Source: Bradyrhizobium sp. LTSP849
Lineage (GTDB): Bacteria > Pseudomonadota > Alphaproteobacteria > Rhizobiales > Xanthobacteraceae
Reading direction: 5' to 3'
NCBI RefSeq assembly: GCF_000938255.1
Contig: NZ_JYMR01000012.1
Coordinates: 248,001-312,000 of the forward strand
DNA: 64,000 bases
A model generated the notes under the pieces. The model was given only the letters and a program-made list of their open reading frames with translations, made no database searches and was not told the DNA's origin. Shown here in pieces: positions 1 through 9,465 of this stretch. Each line of letters opens with the position of its first letter. Position 1 is the stretch's first letter. A program made the translations under genes and the position numbers.

Positions 1-2255
1 GCGGTCTTGATCGTCGTGTTGATGTCGCCGGGCGACAGCCCGTAACGCGCGGCGCGGGCACGGTCGACGTCGATCTGGATGGTCGGTTGGCCAAGCGACG
101 TAAACACCGCGAGGTCGGTGATCCCCTGCACGGTGGCAAGCTGCGCCTTGATCTTGTTCGCGGTGTCGGTCAACGCCTGGAGGTCACTGCCATACAGCTT
201 GATCGAATTCTCGCCCTTCACGCCCGACACGGCCTCCGAGACGTTGTCCTGGAGATATTGCGAGAAGTTGAACTCGACGCCCGGAAACTTTTCCTGGAGC
301 TGCGCCAGCAGCGTCGCGGTCAGCGCGTCCTTGTCCTCGCCCTCAGGCCACTCCTTGGCAGGCTTGAGCGGTGCGAAGAATTCCGCATTGAAGAAGCCGG
401 CCGCGTCGGTACCGTCGTCTGGCCGACCATGCTGCGAGACCACCGACTCGACCTCGGGTCGGGCGGCGATCACCTTGCGCATCTGGTTGACGTAGGAGTT
501 GCCCTCCTGGAGCGAGATGGTCGGCGGCAGGGTTGCGCGGATCCAGAGATTGCCCTCCTCCAGCTTGGGCAGAAATTCCAGGCCGAGCAGCCGCACCGCG
601 ACGACCGTGATCAGGATCAGCACAGCGCCGCCGGCCAGCACGACCCGTCCATGCGCGAGCGAGCGGCCCAGCACCGGCATGTAGAGCCGATGCAACCACC
701 GCATCAGGAACGTCTCGGTTTCCGCGACATGCGCCGGCAGAATGATGGCGCTGAGCGCCGGCGTCACCGTGAAGGTCGCAAGCAGGCCTCCCGCGAGCGC
801 GTAAGCATAGGTGCGCGCCATCGGGCCGAAGATGTTGCCCTCGACGCCCGATAGCGTGAACAGCGGCAGGAAGGCGGCGATGATGATGGCGGCGGCAAAG
901 AAGATCGACCGCGAGACGTCGGAGGCAGCCGTCAGGATGGCATGATGCTTGATGCCCATGATGGTGTAGGCCGAGATCGACGCCTGTTCACCGGCCGTCA
1001 GCCGTTCGGTATGTGACAGGCGGCGGAAGATCGCCTCCACCATGATCACGGTGGCATCGACAATCAGGCCGAAATCGATCGCACCGACCGACAGCAGATT
1101 GGCGGATTCACCGCGCAGAACCAGGATGATCACGGCAAAGAACAGCGCGAAGGGAATGGTGGCGCCCACGATCATGGCGCTGCGCAGATCGCCGAGGAAA
1201 ATCCACTGCAGCAGCACGATCAGGCCGATGCCGACCACCATGTTCTCCAGCACGGTATGGGTCGTGGTCTGGATCAGGTCCTTGCGATCGTAGATGCGCT
1301 CGATTCGCACGCCCGGCGGCAGGATCGTCGAATTATTGATGGAAGAGACGAGTTCCTCGACGCGGGAAATCGTCGGCGAGCTCTGCTCACCGCGACGCAT
1401 GAGCACGATACCCTGGACGATGTCGTCGTCCTGATCCTGGCCGGCGATGCCGAGCCGCGGCTGTTCGCCAACCGCCACGGTGGCGACGTCGCGCACCAGC
1501 ACCGGCGTCCCGCCGTTCGAGACGACCATGGTATTCTCGAGCGCATGAATCGAGCGGATCAATCCGACGCCGCGCACCACGGCGGATTGCGGCCCGATAT
1601 CGACCGTGTTGCCGCCGACATTGACATTGGCATTGCTGATGGTCTGGAGCAGTTGCGGCAGCGTCAGGCCGTTCGCGACCAGCTTGTTGAAATCGACCTG
1701 CACCTCGTAGGTCTTGGTCCGCCCTCCCCAACCGGTGACGTCGATGACACCGGGCACGGTACGGAAACGCCGTTGCAGGACCCAGTCCTGCAACGTCTTG
1801 AGGTCGAGCACCGAATAGTTGGGCGGGCCAACCAGCCTGTAGCGGTAGATTTCGCCGATCGGGCTCAGCGGCGAGATCTGCGGCTGTGCGTTGTTGGGCA
1901 GCGGCGGCAGTTGCGACAGCCGGTTCAAAACCTGCTGGAGCGCCTGCTCGTAGGTGTAGTCGAACGAGAACTGGAGCTTGACGTCCGACAGACCATAAAG
2001 CGAGATGGTCCGGATCACCTTCATGTTCTTGATGCCGGCGACCTGGGTCTCGAGCGGGATCGTGATGTAGCGCTCGATCTCCTCGGCCGACAGACCCGGA
2101 CTTTGGGTCACGATGTCGACCATCGGCGGCGTCGGATCGGGATAGGCTTCGATGTTGAGCTGCTGGAACGCGATCAGGCCGCCGATCATCATGGCGGCGA
2201 ACAGCCCGACCATCAGGAAGCGGCGGTTGACTGCGAAAGCGACAAGACGTTCCAT
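1..2255 (-). CDS. Heavy-metal efflux RND transporter, inner-membrane pump (partial, 3' end outside window)
   Basis: Proton-driven inner-membrane pump of a tripartite efflux system (CzcA/CusA, HME-RND family). The reading frame starts at an ATG at 2255 and stays open to the window edge, giving about 751 residues of a protein that is normally about 1,050 long. Seen: an N-terminal membrane helix, the family segment TIPLETQVAGI, and a transmembrane segment DFGLIVDATVIMVEAIF that matches the fourth helix of CzcA/CusA with its proton-relay Asp. The second porter loop begins before the edge. It follows the adaptor gene by 19 bp, so the two form one transcription unit. The exported metal cannot be told from the visible part. 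Confidence 0.93.
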   Translation of the reverse strand, partial: MERLVAFAVNRRFLMVGLFAAMMIGGLIAFQQLNIEAYPDPTPPMVDIVTQSPGLSAEEIERYITIPLETQVAGIKNMKVIRTISLYGLSDVKLQFSFDYTYEQALQQVLNRLSQLPPLPNNAQPQISPLSPIGEIYRYRLVGPPNYSVLDLKTLQDWVLQRRFRTVPGVIDVTGWGGRTKTYEVQVDFNKLVANGLTLPQLLQTISNANVNVGGNTVDIGPQSAVVRGVGLIRSIHALENTMVVSNGGTPVLVRDVATVAVGEQPRLGIAGQDQDDDIVQGIVLMRRGEQSSPTISRVEELVSSINNSTILPPGVRIERIYDRKDLIQTTTHTVLENMVVGIGLIVLLQWIFLGDLRSAMIVGATIPFALFFAVIILVLRGESANLLSVGAIDFGLIVDATVIMVEAIFRRLSHTERLTAGEQASISAYTIMGIKHHAILTAASDVSRSIFFAAAIIIAAFLPLFTLSGVEGNIFGPMARTYAYALAGGLLATFTVTPALSAIILPAHVAETETFLMRWLHRLYMPVLGRSLAHGRVVLAGGAVLILITVVAVRLLGLEFLPKLEEGNLWIRATLPPTISLQEGNSYVNQMRKVIAARPEVESVVSQHGRPDDGTDAAGFFNAEFFAPLKPAKEWPEGEDKDALTATLLAQLQEKFPGVEFNFSQYLQDNVSEAVSGVKGENSIKLYGSDLQALTDTANKIKAQLATVQGITDLAVFTSLGQPTIQIDVDRARAARYGLSPGDINTTIKT

Positions 2256-2274
2256 GTGATCCGGCGATCCTGCG

Positions 2275-3504
2275 TTAGCTGCCGGACGCGGCGCGGTCGA
2301 TGAACAGGCTTCCGCGGGTGACGATCTTCTCACCGGCCTTCAGATTGCCACGCGCTTCGACGAGGTCGCCATTGATCAGGCCGACCTGGATCTCGCGCAG
2401 CTCAACGGAACCGTCGTCGCGGGAAACCCAGACCCGCACGTGTTCACCCTCGTAGATCAGCGCCTGCTTCGGTACACCGACCGAGGGTCGGTTCGCGCCG
2501 GCATAGACGGTGACGTTGGCGAACATTTCCGGCTTGAGCGCTCCGTCCTTGTTGTCGACGGTGGCGCGGACCATCAGGCGCCGCGTCGACGGGTCGATGG
2601 CGGCGGCGACATAGTCGACGCGTGCCTTGAAGTCCCGACCGGGAAGCGCCAACACCGTAAAGGCGATGTCCTGCCCGATGGCGATATCCGCCGCCTCGCT
2701 CTCGCGCACGAAGGCCGTGAGCCAGACCGTCGACAGGTCCCCGATCACGAAGACGGGATCGCTGGCGCCGCTGCTGATGAACTGGCCGGGGCCGATCTTG
2801 CGCTGCACGACCGTGCCGGCGATCGGCGAAGAGATCGGCGTCTCGGCGCTGATCTGGCGCGTCTCCTGGAATTTAGTGATCTGCTCCTCGGAACGACCGA
2901 GGATACGCAGCCGATTATGCGCCGCCTCGAGCGCGGTCTCCGCCGAGCGCACGTCGTTCTGCGCGGTGATGAGATCGGATTGCGCCTGCTGCCAGTCCTT
3001 GAGCGGCACCGCCTTGCCGGCATAGAGATCGTTGGCACGCTTCTCGACGATCTGCGCGAGGTTGAGCTTGGAGCGAGCGGTATTGAGCGCGCCGAGCGCC
3101 GTCACGAAATCGTTCAGGCCCTGCACCGTGTCGGTGGCCTCGACCACGAACAGCGGCTGCCCGCGCTCGACCGTGTCGCTCGGCTTGACCAGCAGTTTGA
3201 CCACGCGGCCCGCATAGGGCGAGAAGATCGGGGTCGAGGAATCCTCGTTGACTGCGATCTTGCCTTCCGTCACGTGCTCGGCGCGAAACACCCGCTCCGT
3301 GACCGGCTCGATCGACAGGCTCGCCAGCTCCGTCGCGCTGGGAACATAACGCGGCGGCTTTGCCCTGGCCTGGCTCGATGTCTCTGTCGACTTGCCGTGC
3401 GACGCCAGCATCCGCGGGCCACCAATGGCGCCCACGACGACGACGATCGACACAACCGCCAGCATGGCGAGCCGTCGACGGCTAAAGATCGAACCGAATG
3501 TCAT
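2275..3504 (-). CDS. Efflux RND transporter periplasmic adaptor subunit (CusB/CzcB-like)
   Basis: Membrane fusion protein that links the RND pump to an outer-membrane channel. The 409 residues show one N-terminal membrane anchor (about residues 10-30), a barrel-sandwich (lipoyl-like) part around residues 90-125, an alpha-helical hairpin around 130-215 rich in Ala, Gln and Glu, then beta-barrel and membrane-proximal domains ending near 400. The length and order fit the HlyD_D23/CusB family. It lies 19 bp upstream of the pump gene. No Met-rich or His-rich N-terminal metal site is evident, so copper/silver versus zinc/cobalt/cadmium cannot be decided. Confidence 0.92.
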   Translation of the reverse strand: MTFGSIFSRRRLAMLAVVSIVVVVGAIGGPRMLASHGKSTETSSQARAKPPRYVPSATELASLSIEPVTERVFRAEHVTEGKIAVNEDSSTPIFSPYAGRVVKLLVKPSDTVERGQPLFVVEATDTVQGLNDFVTALGALNTARSKLNLAQIVEKRANDLYAGKAVPLKDWQQAQSDLITAQNDVRSAETALEAAHNRLRILGRSEEQITKFQETRQISAETPISSPIAGTVVQRKIGPGQFISSGASDPVFVIGDLSTVWLTAFVRESEAADIAIGQDIAFTVLALPGRDFKARVDYVAAAIDPSTRRLMVRATVDNKDGALKPEMFANVTVYAGANRPSVGVPKQALIYEGEHVRVWVSRDDGSVELREIQVGLINGDLVEARGNLKAGEKIVTRGSLFIDRAASGS

Positions 3505-3574
3505 GACACAAACACGCGCATTGGCTCATGCACTCCCGTGCCTCCCGAGAGGACTTGGCCTTGCCCGCCTGGGC

Positions 3575-3784
3575 TCAGTTCTCAGCCGGACCGCGCCACA
3601 TCGGCGATTTCGGTCCCCCGTAGTAGCGCATCGGCCCGAGATTGGATGACGAGGCATCGACGAACTGCGTCGGTGCCGCCTTGGTGTGATGGACATGCCG
3701 GTGGTTAGCATGTCTTGCTTGCACAGGACTGACAGCGCCCGCTATCAGCGTCAGGCCGACGATCAGACCGACTGCGACTCGCAT
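3575..3784 (-). CDS. Small secreted protein with YYGGPK-PMW motif
   Basis: A 69-residue protein whose start I place at the ATG at 3784, because from there it begins with a clean signal peptide (residues 1-23, ending VQA) followed by a His-rich stretch (RHANHRHVHH) and a C-terminal MRYYGGPKSPMWRG segment. An upstream in-frame extension is charged and overlaps the neighbouring gene, so it was not used. The His cluster could bind metal, which would suit the efflux genes immediately downstream (70 bp to the adaptor), but that is inference. It shares its C-terminal motif with the lipoprotein encoded just upstream. No function is known to me. Confidence 0.7.
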   Translation of the reverse strand: MRVAVGLIVGLTLIAGAVSPVQARHANHRHVHHTKAAPTQFVDASSSNLGPMRYYGGPKSPMWRGPAEN

Positions 3785-3822
3785 GACAGCTCCTGTCGCG
3801 CAGCCCGTTCTGGCGATCGTGC

Positions 3823-3996
3823 TCATTGGCTCGGCCACATCGGATTTTTCGGTCCGCCGTAATAGCGCATCTGATGCGGCGTCGACGTGTCGCCGGTCGC
3901 GGCGTCGAGATCGCTCACGCATCCGGCAAGGCAAGCGCCGAGCCCTGCGAGAGCGATCATCATTGCAACCTTCCGACTTAGCTGCCTGCCGGTCAT
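3823..3996 (-). CDS. Small lipoprotein with YYGGPK-PMW motif
   Basis: A 57-residue predicted lipoprotein. The start at 3996 is supported by a very strong purine-rich ribosome site (AGGAGGGGG about 6 bases upstream) and by the signal that follows: a hydrophobic segment (residues 10-25) ending in the lipobox LAGC with Cys26. After about 15 residues comes MRYYGGPKNPMW, almost identical to the end of the next gene downstream. It sits 23 bp after an outer-membrane barrel gene and 38 bp before its paralogue, all on the minus strand with the RND efflux genes. A membrane-anchored accessory factor is possible; the function is unknown. Confidence 0.7.
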   Translation of the reverse strand: MTGRQLSRKVAMMIALAGLGACLAGCVSDLDAATGDTSTPHQMRYYGGPKNPMWPSQ

Positions 3997-4019
3997 GCTG
4001 TCCCCCTCCTCCAAGGGCG

Positions 4020-4745
4020 TCAGTATTTCGCGACGACTGCGTTGCCGCCGAACTTGAAGTCGAGTCCGATCGTCACGACCGAGTACGTGTTCGCCACGTT
4101 GTAGGCGAGTACACCGTTGGTGGGCGCATCGCGGTGGAACGTGCCGAAATCCAGGTAGCGATATTCGATCTTGCCAATCAGGTTGTCGGTGATCGCATAG
4201 GCGATGCCGCCGCCAGCGGCCAGGCCGCTGCGGGTCGCCTTGAACGTGTCGACGCCGACGCCCGGATTGGTGTTGGTGTGAGTGAGCTCGCCATAGGCCC
4301 AGCCGCCGGTGAAGAACAGCATCAGGCGATCGACGGCGATGCCGCCACGCGCCCGCAGCGTGCCACCCCAGCCGAATTTGGTGGCGTCGTCCCAACCGAG
4401 GGCGAAATTGTCGTTGCCTTTGATGTCCGCCCCGAAGCCGTCGGCCTCGACGCCGACGACGATGTTGCCGCTCTGCCAGTTGTAACCAATCTCGCCACCG
4501 CCGAGACCACCCTTGGAGGAGTAGTTGGCGGTGAAATTGGCGAAGCCTGCCGGGCCCGTTGCGTTGTTCAGGTTGTGGTTGCCGTAGCCGCCGCCGCCGA
4601 ACGCACCGATGTAAAAGCCCGACCAGTCATAGAGCGGCGTCGCAATAGCCGGTGCCTTGCCGTAGATCGGAAGATCGGCCGCGAGCACCGGTGATATGAG
4701 ACCGAGCGCGCAAAGCGAGGCCGTGGCGAGAAGAATCCGTTTCAT
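4020..4745 (-). CDS. Outer membrane beta-barrel protein (Omp25/RopB-like)
   Basis: A 241-residue outer-membrane protein. The ATG at 4745 is preceded by AGGGGG and opens a signal peptide ending VLAA, followed by ADLPIYGKAP, the usual start of mature rhizobial Omp25/RopB-like barrels. The rest alternates short amphipathic strands (YDWSGFYIGAFGGGG, GGEIGYNWQSGNIVVGVEAD, KIEYRYLDFG) and ends in an aromatic residue (VVAKY), the typical barrel-assembly signal. An in-frame extension further upstream overlaps the porin gene and was rejected. It lies between a porin and the YYGGPK lipoprotein gene. Likely a structural or stress-related surface protein. Confidence 0.9.
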   Translation of the reverse strand: MKRILLATASLCALGLISPVLAADLPIYGKAPAIATPLYDWSGFYIGAFGGGGYGNHNLNNATGPAGFANFTANYSSKGGLGGGEIGYNWQSGNIVVGVEADGFGADIKGNDNFALGWDDATKFGWGGTLRARGGIAVDRLMLFFTGGWAYGELTHTNTNPGVGVDTFKATRSGLAAGGGIAYAITDNLIGKIEYRYLDFGTFHRDAPTNGVLAYNVANTYSVVTIGLDFKFGGNAVVAKY

Positions 4746-4810
4746 TGTAACCCCCTGTCGAATTTGTTCCAAAGACCCCGGCGGCTCGGAAGCCGCCAGG
4801 TGGCCCAGCA

Positions 4811-6439
4811 TCAGAAGTGAATGATGATGTCGGCCGAGCCGATCAGGGCGAAGTTCTTGTTCGGAGCGATGCCGAGATTCCCATTGCCGTTGAACGCGTT
4901 GGCATCCAGCGACCTGTAGTAGGAGACCTCGGGCCGGATCTCGATCTGCGGCGAGAACCAGTGCTGCCAGCCGATGCCGGTTTCGACATAGCGCGTCTTG
5001 GTGCCGGTGCGCTGACCCTGCTTGTCGTCGTAGAACTCGATCCGGTAGGAAATGTTGTCGAGCGGCGACGCCTTGTAGTTCAGATAGGCGAGATAGGTTT
5101 GCACCGAAGCCGTACAGGCGAACACGGCCGCACTGTTGCACTGGGCCAGCCCGGGTGCGTTGAACGGCACGTATTGCGGAGAGAACGGCGTGCCGCCCGC
5201 AAGAAACGCGGCCATCGCAGCCGGATTATTCGCGTTCAGCACATTGTTCTGGTGCAGGTTGTAAGTCTCGAACGAGATGTGCCACTGGTCGTTGAACTTG
5301 TGATAGGCGGTCAGGCCGTACCATTGCAGGTTGTTGTAGCCCCACGTTCCACCGTTGATGGCATCGGCCACGACGTAAACGCTGTCGTTGCCGGAATCAC
5401 TGGTCCACCGCACGCCTGCCGTAACACTCGGGATCGCGCCAGGATCCTTCAGCATGGTGCTGTTGGGGAAGAGCGGGTTCGGAGACGGATTGGCGATTTT
5501 CGCGCCCGAATTCCACGGCATGGTGTCGCTGCCGACCGAAAGACCCACCTGCACCATCCAGTTCTTGTTGACCGCCAGCGTGGTCTGGATACCGGTGTTG
5601 GTGTAGTTGTCGAATGTATACGTCATCGAATGCGTATACATGTAGTTGTTCGGCGCAAGCTGCGCTTCGATGTCGGGGATCGAAATGAAGCGACCGAAGC
5701 GGACGAGAAGACCATCGGCGAGCCAGGGAATGAACACCTCGCCATAGGCCATCGGCACATCGTAGCCGTAGTTCCTGTTCTGGTTCAGGAGCTGGTTGCT
5801 CCAGAGGCCGTATGCAGTGGTGTAACGGTAGTTCTCGCCGTAGATCGGCGCGATCCGGAAGCCCCAATCAATGTGGTCCTTCTGCACCGTGTCGGGCAGG
5901 CGTTCGATATAGAGAACAGCCTGATCGAGCTGCACAGTATTCGGGTTGTAATCATAGGCCGCCGGCGCATTGCCGCCGCGCACCGTGCTGCTGCTGAGGT
6001 TGCCGCCGGCATTGACCCAGCCATAGACCTGGATGTGCGAGTCGCTCATCGCCTCGCCGAGCTTGGTGTTGCCGAGTGCGTTCATCAACGGGCTGTCGAT
6101 CGAGCCTGGCCGCGTCACGCCGATGCTGGTCGAACCACCATACGGCCATTCGGTGAACGGCATCGGCGGTGTGCTCTGAGGCGTCGTCGGCCAGCCGTCG
6201 CGGCGTGACGGCGGCGCTTTGGGATCGGAGGGCGCCGATTCATGCCCCCACTCGAGCCGATAGTAGTTGATGAAGCGGGTCAAGAAATCCTGACCCAGAT
6301 AGGAGTCCATGCACGCATAGTTCTTGTAGGGATCACAGAACGTCTTCCCCACCGGCGGAAGCGTGTCAGCCGCGACGGCAGCGCTGCCCGCTCCCATCGC
6401 CACCAACGATACGCCCGCCAAAAGATACTTTCTCATCAT
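4811..6439 (-). CDS. Putative beta-barrel porin-2 (OmpL-like, BBP2 family)
   Basis: A 542-residue secreted barrel. A signal peptide covers residues 1-24 (ending AVAA). Two Cys (35 and 43) lie early in the mature part, then comes a Pro-rich stretch (about 75-105). From about residue 135 the sequence is made of aromatic-rich beta strands (QVYGWVNAGGNLS, YIERLPD, ISYRIEFYDDKQG, EIRPEVSYYRS), and the protein ends in Phe, as expected for an outer-membrane barrel. Size and strand pattern fit PF07642 proteins, thought to be outer-membrane channels. The gene lies at the head of the minus-strand cluster leading to the RND pump and could supply a channel, but it is not a TolC-type duct. Confidence 0.85.
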   Translation of the reverse strand: MMRKYLLAGVSLVAMGAGSAAVAADTLPPVGKTFCDPYKNYACMDSYLGQDFLTRFINYYRLEWGHESAPSDPKAPPSRRDGWPTTPQSTPPMPFTEWPYGGSTSIGVTRPGSIDSPLMNALGNTKLGEAMSDSHIQVYGWVNAGGNLSSSTVRGGNAPAAYDYNPNTVQLDQAVLYIERLPDTVQKDHIDWGFRIAPIYGENYRYTTAYGLWSNQLLNQNRNYGYDVPMAYGEVFIPWLADGLLVRFGRFISIPDIEAQLAPNNYMYTHSMTYTFDNYTNTGIQTTLAVNKNWMVQVGLSVGSDTMPWNSGAKIANPSPNPLFPNSTMLKDPGAIPSVTAGVRWTSDSGNDSVYVVADAINGGTWGYNNLQWYGLTAYHKFNDQWHISFETYNLHQNNVLNANNPAAMAAFLAGGTPFSPQYVPFNAPGLAQCNSAAVFACTASVQTYLAYLNYKASPLDNISYRIEFYDDKQGQRTGTKTRYVETGIGWQHWFSPQIEIRPEVSYYRSLDANAFNGNGNLGIAPNKNFALIGSADIIIHF

Positions 6440-6877
6440 AGTGCCCCAAGCTGTTGGACCGACGCCTTCCAGGCGCTCTTTCGGTTTGGTTAAGCTTCAG
6501 GTGCAATGTTTCGTGATGAGGCCAATAAAAAGCGATACGGTTTCCCTCGCGCATTCGTTAAAATAAAATAGCGTAACGACGCGTTCGATCGTCGTTTGCA
6601 TTCACAAGCATCAACTGCCCAGCCTGTTTGCTCAAATCGTCAGCGAAAAAATGCGCTTTTGACGGTCAAACGATGTCGCAGCGCAACCTTTCCTGCGAGC
6701 TGTGTCATTTCTGTCATAGGTCGCAACGCGCCCTGCCCGACTTGCGCGCAACAACGCGTCGGCCGAACCAAACAGCTATTATTTTGCTATGCATGCGCAC
6801 CCGATTGTCGATCGAAGATATATGTCGGGACTCGCTAAGCTCCTCGCATAGGCACATCTGCTTCGCGAGGTTCGACC
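6440..6877. other. Gene-free, AT-richer intergenic region
   Basis: This stretch separates the divergent porin and the next plus-strand gene. It is visibly richer in A and T than the surroundings, especially near 6525-6575, and probably carries promoters for both sides. I see no gene, terminator or clear operator in it. The short open frames present lack coding character. Confidence 0.5.
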
Positions 6878-7450
6878 ATGGAAGCCGTGACTCATGCAGC
6901 GCGCGGCCGCCGCAAGGCGACCAGCGACGGCGTTCAATGCGATCTCGCCTTCCTGCCGGAGATTCTGACGCGGCAATGCCGCAGCCTGATCGAATCGTAT
7001 CACGAGGTTCATGGCTTCGCCTCGCTGCCGAACATGCTTTGGCAGTTTCGCATGGGCCCGCTGATCGAGCGGCATGCCGAGCTTCGCCAGCTGCTGCGCC
7101 GCGCCTCGACGACCCGCAGCGCCAAGAAGGCCAATGAGGGCTTCGTGCGGATCGCGACCACGATTCTCTCGCTCGAGATTCTCGCAAGCAGCTTTGCCGG
7201 ATGGAGCGCGATCTATCCGGTCGCCGGCGAGACCGCCCGCGACCTGCTGCAACGGAGCGCGCATGGGCCGCATATGCCGCTGATGGACTTCTATCTCTAT
7301 CCGCCGAAGCAGATCAGCGCCGCCGCGGTCGCAGCCCTTGCACCACCCCACAGCCGCTCGACCGACGAAGCCGGGCTCTATCGCGCCTCAAAGCCGGAGC
7401 TCCAGGGCGAGAAGCGCGCGTTGCAATATGCAAGCCTGCTACGCGGCTGA
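6878..7450 (+). CDS. Hypothetical protein
   Basis: A 190-residue protein I do not recognise. The ATG at 6878 follows GAGG. It has no signal peptide or membrane segment. It looks largely alpha-helical, with conserved-looking stretches such as LPEILTRQCRSLIESYHE and PLMDFYLYPPKQISAAA, and codon use like that of its neighbours, which supports a real cytoplasmic protein. No catalytic motif can be named. It stands alone, with about 400 bp of empty sequence on both sides. Confidence 0.6.
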   Translation: MEAVTHAARGRRKATSDGVQCDLAFLPEILTRQCRSLIESYHEVHGFASLPNMLWQFRMGPLIERHAELRQLLRRASTTRSAKKANEGFVRIATTILSLEILASSFAGWSAIYPVAGETARDLLQRSAHGPHMPLMDFYLYPPKQISAAAVAALAPPHSRSTDEAGLYRASKPELQGEKRALQYASLLRG

Positions 7451-7857
7451 GACCCTTCGCGGGCTCGAACCACGGCGCGGGCGTAAATCAAGACAGCTTA
7501 TGAGAGAGTGAGATCAGGGATACACCTCTCGAAATGTATTGCGTCTCGTTTCCGTAGAAGTACTGACCCTTTCGGCTATTTCTTTTTTATTTCTGCGTGC
7601 CGCCAACAGCATAGATTTTCTACGCTGATCTGGACCATCGTTGGTCTGCCGGGTGGTTCACGACATTGAAGACTTTGCATCACGACATTGAACGGGCTCC
7701 GGCGCGCGCCGCAGATCGGCGGAAGCCGATTGCGATCAAATTTCCGAACATTGTCCGATCGAGTCTCGTCTGACGAGAGAACCCGTCGCGGGCCATTCGG
7801 TGTCGTCGTCGACAAGGGCAAGTACACAAGTTGATTCTTCATCTGCCTCTGGACCGC
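7451..7857. other. Gene-free region upstream of the two-component genes
   Basis: About 400 bp without a supported gene; it presumably carries the promoter of the sensor kinase operon. A minus-strand open frame here has no recognisable features and was not accepted. No clear palindrome or terminator was found. Confidence 0.45.
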
Positions 7858-9465
7858 ATGTTTACAATGACGAGCGCGCGGCCGACCAAGCTCGCATCGC
7901 GACCGTCCGGGGCCGCCGCCCTGGATGAGATCTCGCCGTGGCGCGTTCTGTGGCAGAAAGCAGTCCCTCCGCTGCTGTCGATCTCCAGCATCGGGCTCGT
8001 CACCGCCGCATTGCTGGCGCTCAACCAGACGCTCGCAACCAGCCTGGTGCCGATCGCCTATCTGGTTCCGGTGATGTTTGCCGCCACCCGATGGGGAGTC
8101 TGGCCGGCGATGGCCGCCTCGATCACGGGCATGGTGGCCGCGGACTTCTTCTTCTTCGCTCCCCTTTATAGCTTTCGTGTCGACGATCCGCAGGAGGCGG
8201 TCGATCTCCTGCTGTTCCTGATCGTATCGCTGGTCAGCAGCAATCTTGCCTCACGGCTGCGGAAGGAGACCGAGACCCTGCGTCAGCGCGAGAGCGAGAT
8301 GCACGCGCTCTATGATTTCTCGCGCAGCCTCGCTTCCTGCTTTGCGGTCGCCGACCTGATCGCCGCGATCAGGCAGCACTTCGAGCGCGCGTTCGGGCAC
8401 GCCGCGACCTTCTTCGTGACCACCACCAACGGGCATTTCGAGCCACCCGAGCCGCAATTCGCACCGCCTTCCGTCAAGGCAAGTGCGGCTGCGATGAATT
8501 CCGGCGAGGGACCGCTGTCGCGGACGATCATCGACGAACGCCGCCGCGAACTCTGGCTGCTCAGGGCGATCTCGTCGGAGACGTCGATTCACGGCGTGAT
8601 CGCAGTCAATATCGGTCTTGGCTCGGAGCTGACGATCGAGCGGCGATCGCGCCGAATCGAGGCCATCCTCGATGAGACCGCGCTGACCCTGCAACGCCTC
8701 GACATCGGCAAGGCCATGGAGAGCGCGCGGTTGCGTCTGCAGGCACAGATGCTGCGGGATGCCTTCCACGGCACGCTATCCCACGAACTTTGCACGCCGC
8801 TCGCAGCGATCCAGGGTTCGGCGAGCGTGCTCGAGACCATTCCGGCGATCCGTGCAGATGTGAGGATACACGCGCTGGTCGAGGCGATCTCCGAGGAGAC
8901 GGCACATCTCGACGGCTACATCAGCAATTTGCTCAGCGCGACCCGCGTCACTGCCGGCGGACTGAACCCGCGCCTCGAATGGGCGGATCCGAGGGACATC
9001 GTGAACGGTGCAATCAAGCGGCGTGCGCGACGACTTTCGGCACATCGGATAGAGACCCATTTCGCCGACGATCTTCCCCTGCTCCACGTCGATTCGGGAC
9101 TGGTGGAGGAGGCCTGCGGGCAGATCCTGGAGAACGCCGCAAAATACTCGCCGTCCGGTTCGACGATCACGGCCGATGTGCGTTACGAGCCTCACCGTGT
9201 GATCGTCGTCGTGTCCGATCAGGGCGTCGGCATCACGGCGGACGAACGGCAACAGCTCGGGCACCGATCCTTTCGGAGCGCGCGGCATCAGAGCTCGATC
9301 CCGGGCACCGGCCTCGGCTTCTGGATCGCATCGACCTTCATCCAGGCCAACGGCGGCACCATCGCTGTCCACAGCCGTGGTCCGGGACAGGGAACGACAG
9401 TGTCGATCTCCCTGCCGGCGTCCGAGACATCCACCTCTGAATTGACGGCGTTTGCAAATGAGTAA
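7858..9465 (+). CDS. KdpD-like sensor histidine kinase (lacks the KdpD/Usp N-terminal domains)
   Basis: Membrane sensor kinase of 535 residues. Seen in order: four closely spaced hydrophobic segments (about residues 38-130, DUF4118 type, as in the core of KdpD), a GAF-like region (about 150-280), the phosphoacceptor box SHELCTPLAAIQGS with His309, an N box (ILENAAKYSP), a D box (SDQGVGI) and a G box (GTGLGFWIA). It lacks the roughly 370-residue cytoplasmic KdpD and universal-stress domains of classical KdpD. ATGs at 7858 and 7867, or a TTG at 7831, are all possible starts. Its stop overlaps the regulator start by 8 bp, so the two are translationally coupled. Confidence 0.88.
   Translation: MFTMTSARPTKLASRPSGAAALDEISPWRVLWQKAVPPLLSISSIGLVTAALLALNQTLATSLVPIAYLVPVMFAATRWGVWPAMAASITGMVAADFFFFAPLYSFRVDDPQEAVDLLLFLIVSLVSSNLASRLRKETETLRQRESEMHALYDFSRSLASCFAVADLIAAIRQHFERAFGHAATFFVTTTNGHFEPPEPQFAPPSVKASAAAMNSGEGPLSRTIIDERRRELWLLRAISSETSIHGVIAVNIGLGSELTIERRSRRIEAILDETALTLQRLDIGKAMESARLRLQAQMLRDAFHGTLSHELCTPLAAIQGSASVLETIPAIRADVRIHALVEAISEETAHLDGYISNLLSATRVTAGGLNPRLEWADPRDIVNGAIKRRARRLSAHRIETHFADDLPLLHVDSGLVEEACGQILENAAKYSPSGSTITADVRYEPHRVIVVVSDQGVGITADERQQLGHRSFRSARHQSSIPGTGLGFWIASTFIQANGGTIAVHSRGPGQGTTVSISLPASETSTSELTAFANE

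Noticed and set aside
7576..7842. An 88-codon minus-strand open frame before the KdpD-like kinase
   Set aside because: It has an ATG but no ribosome site and no recognisable features; it covers the expected promoter region.
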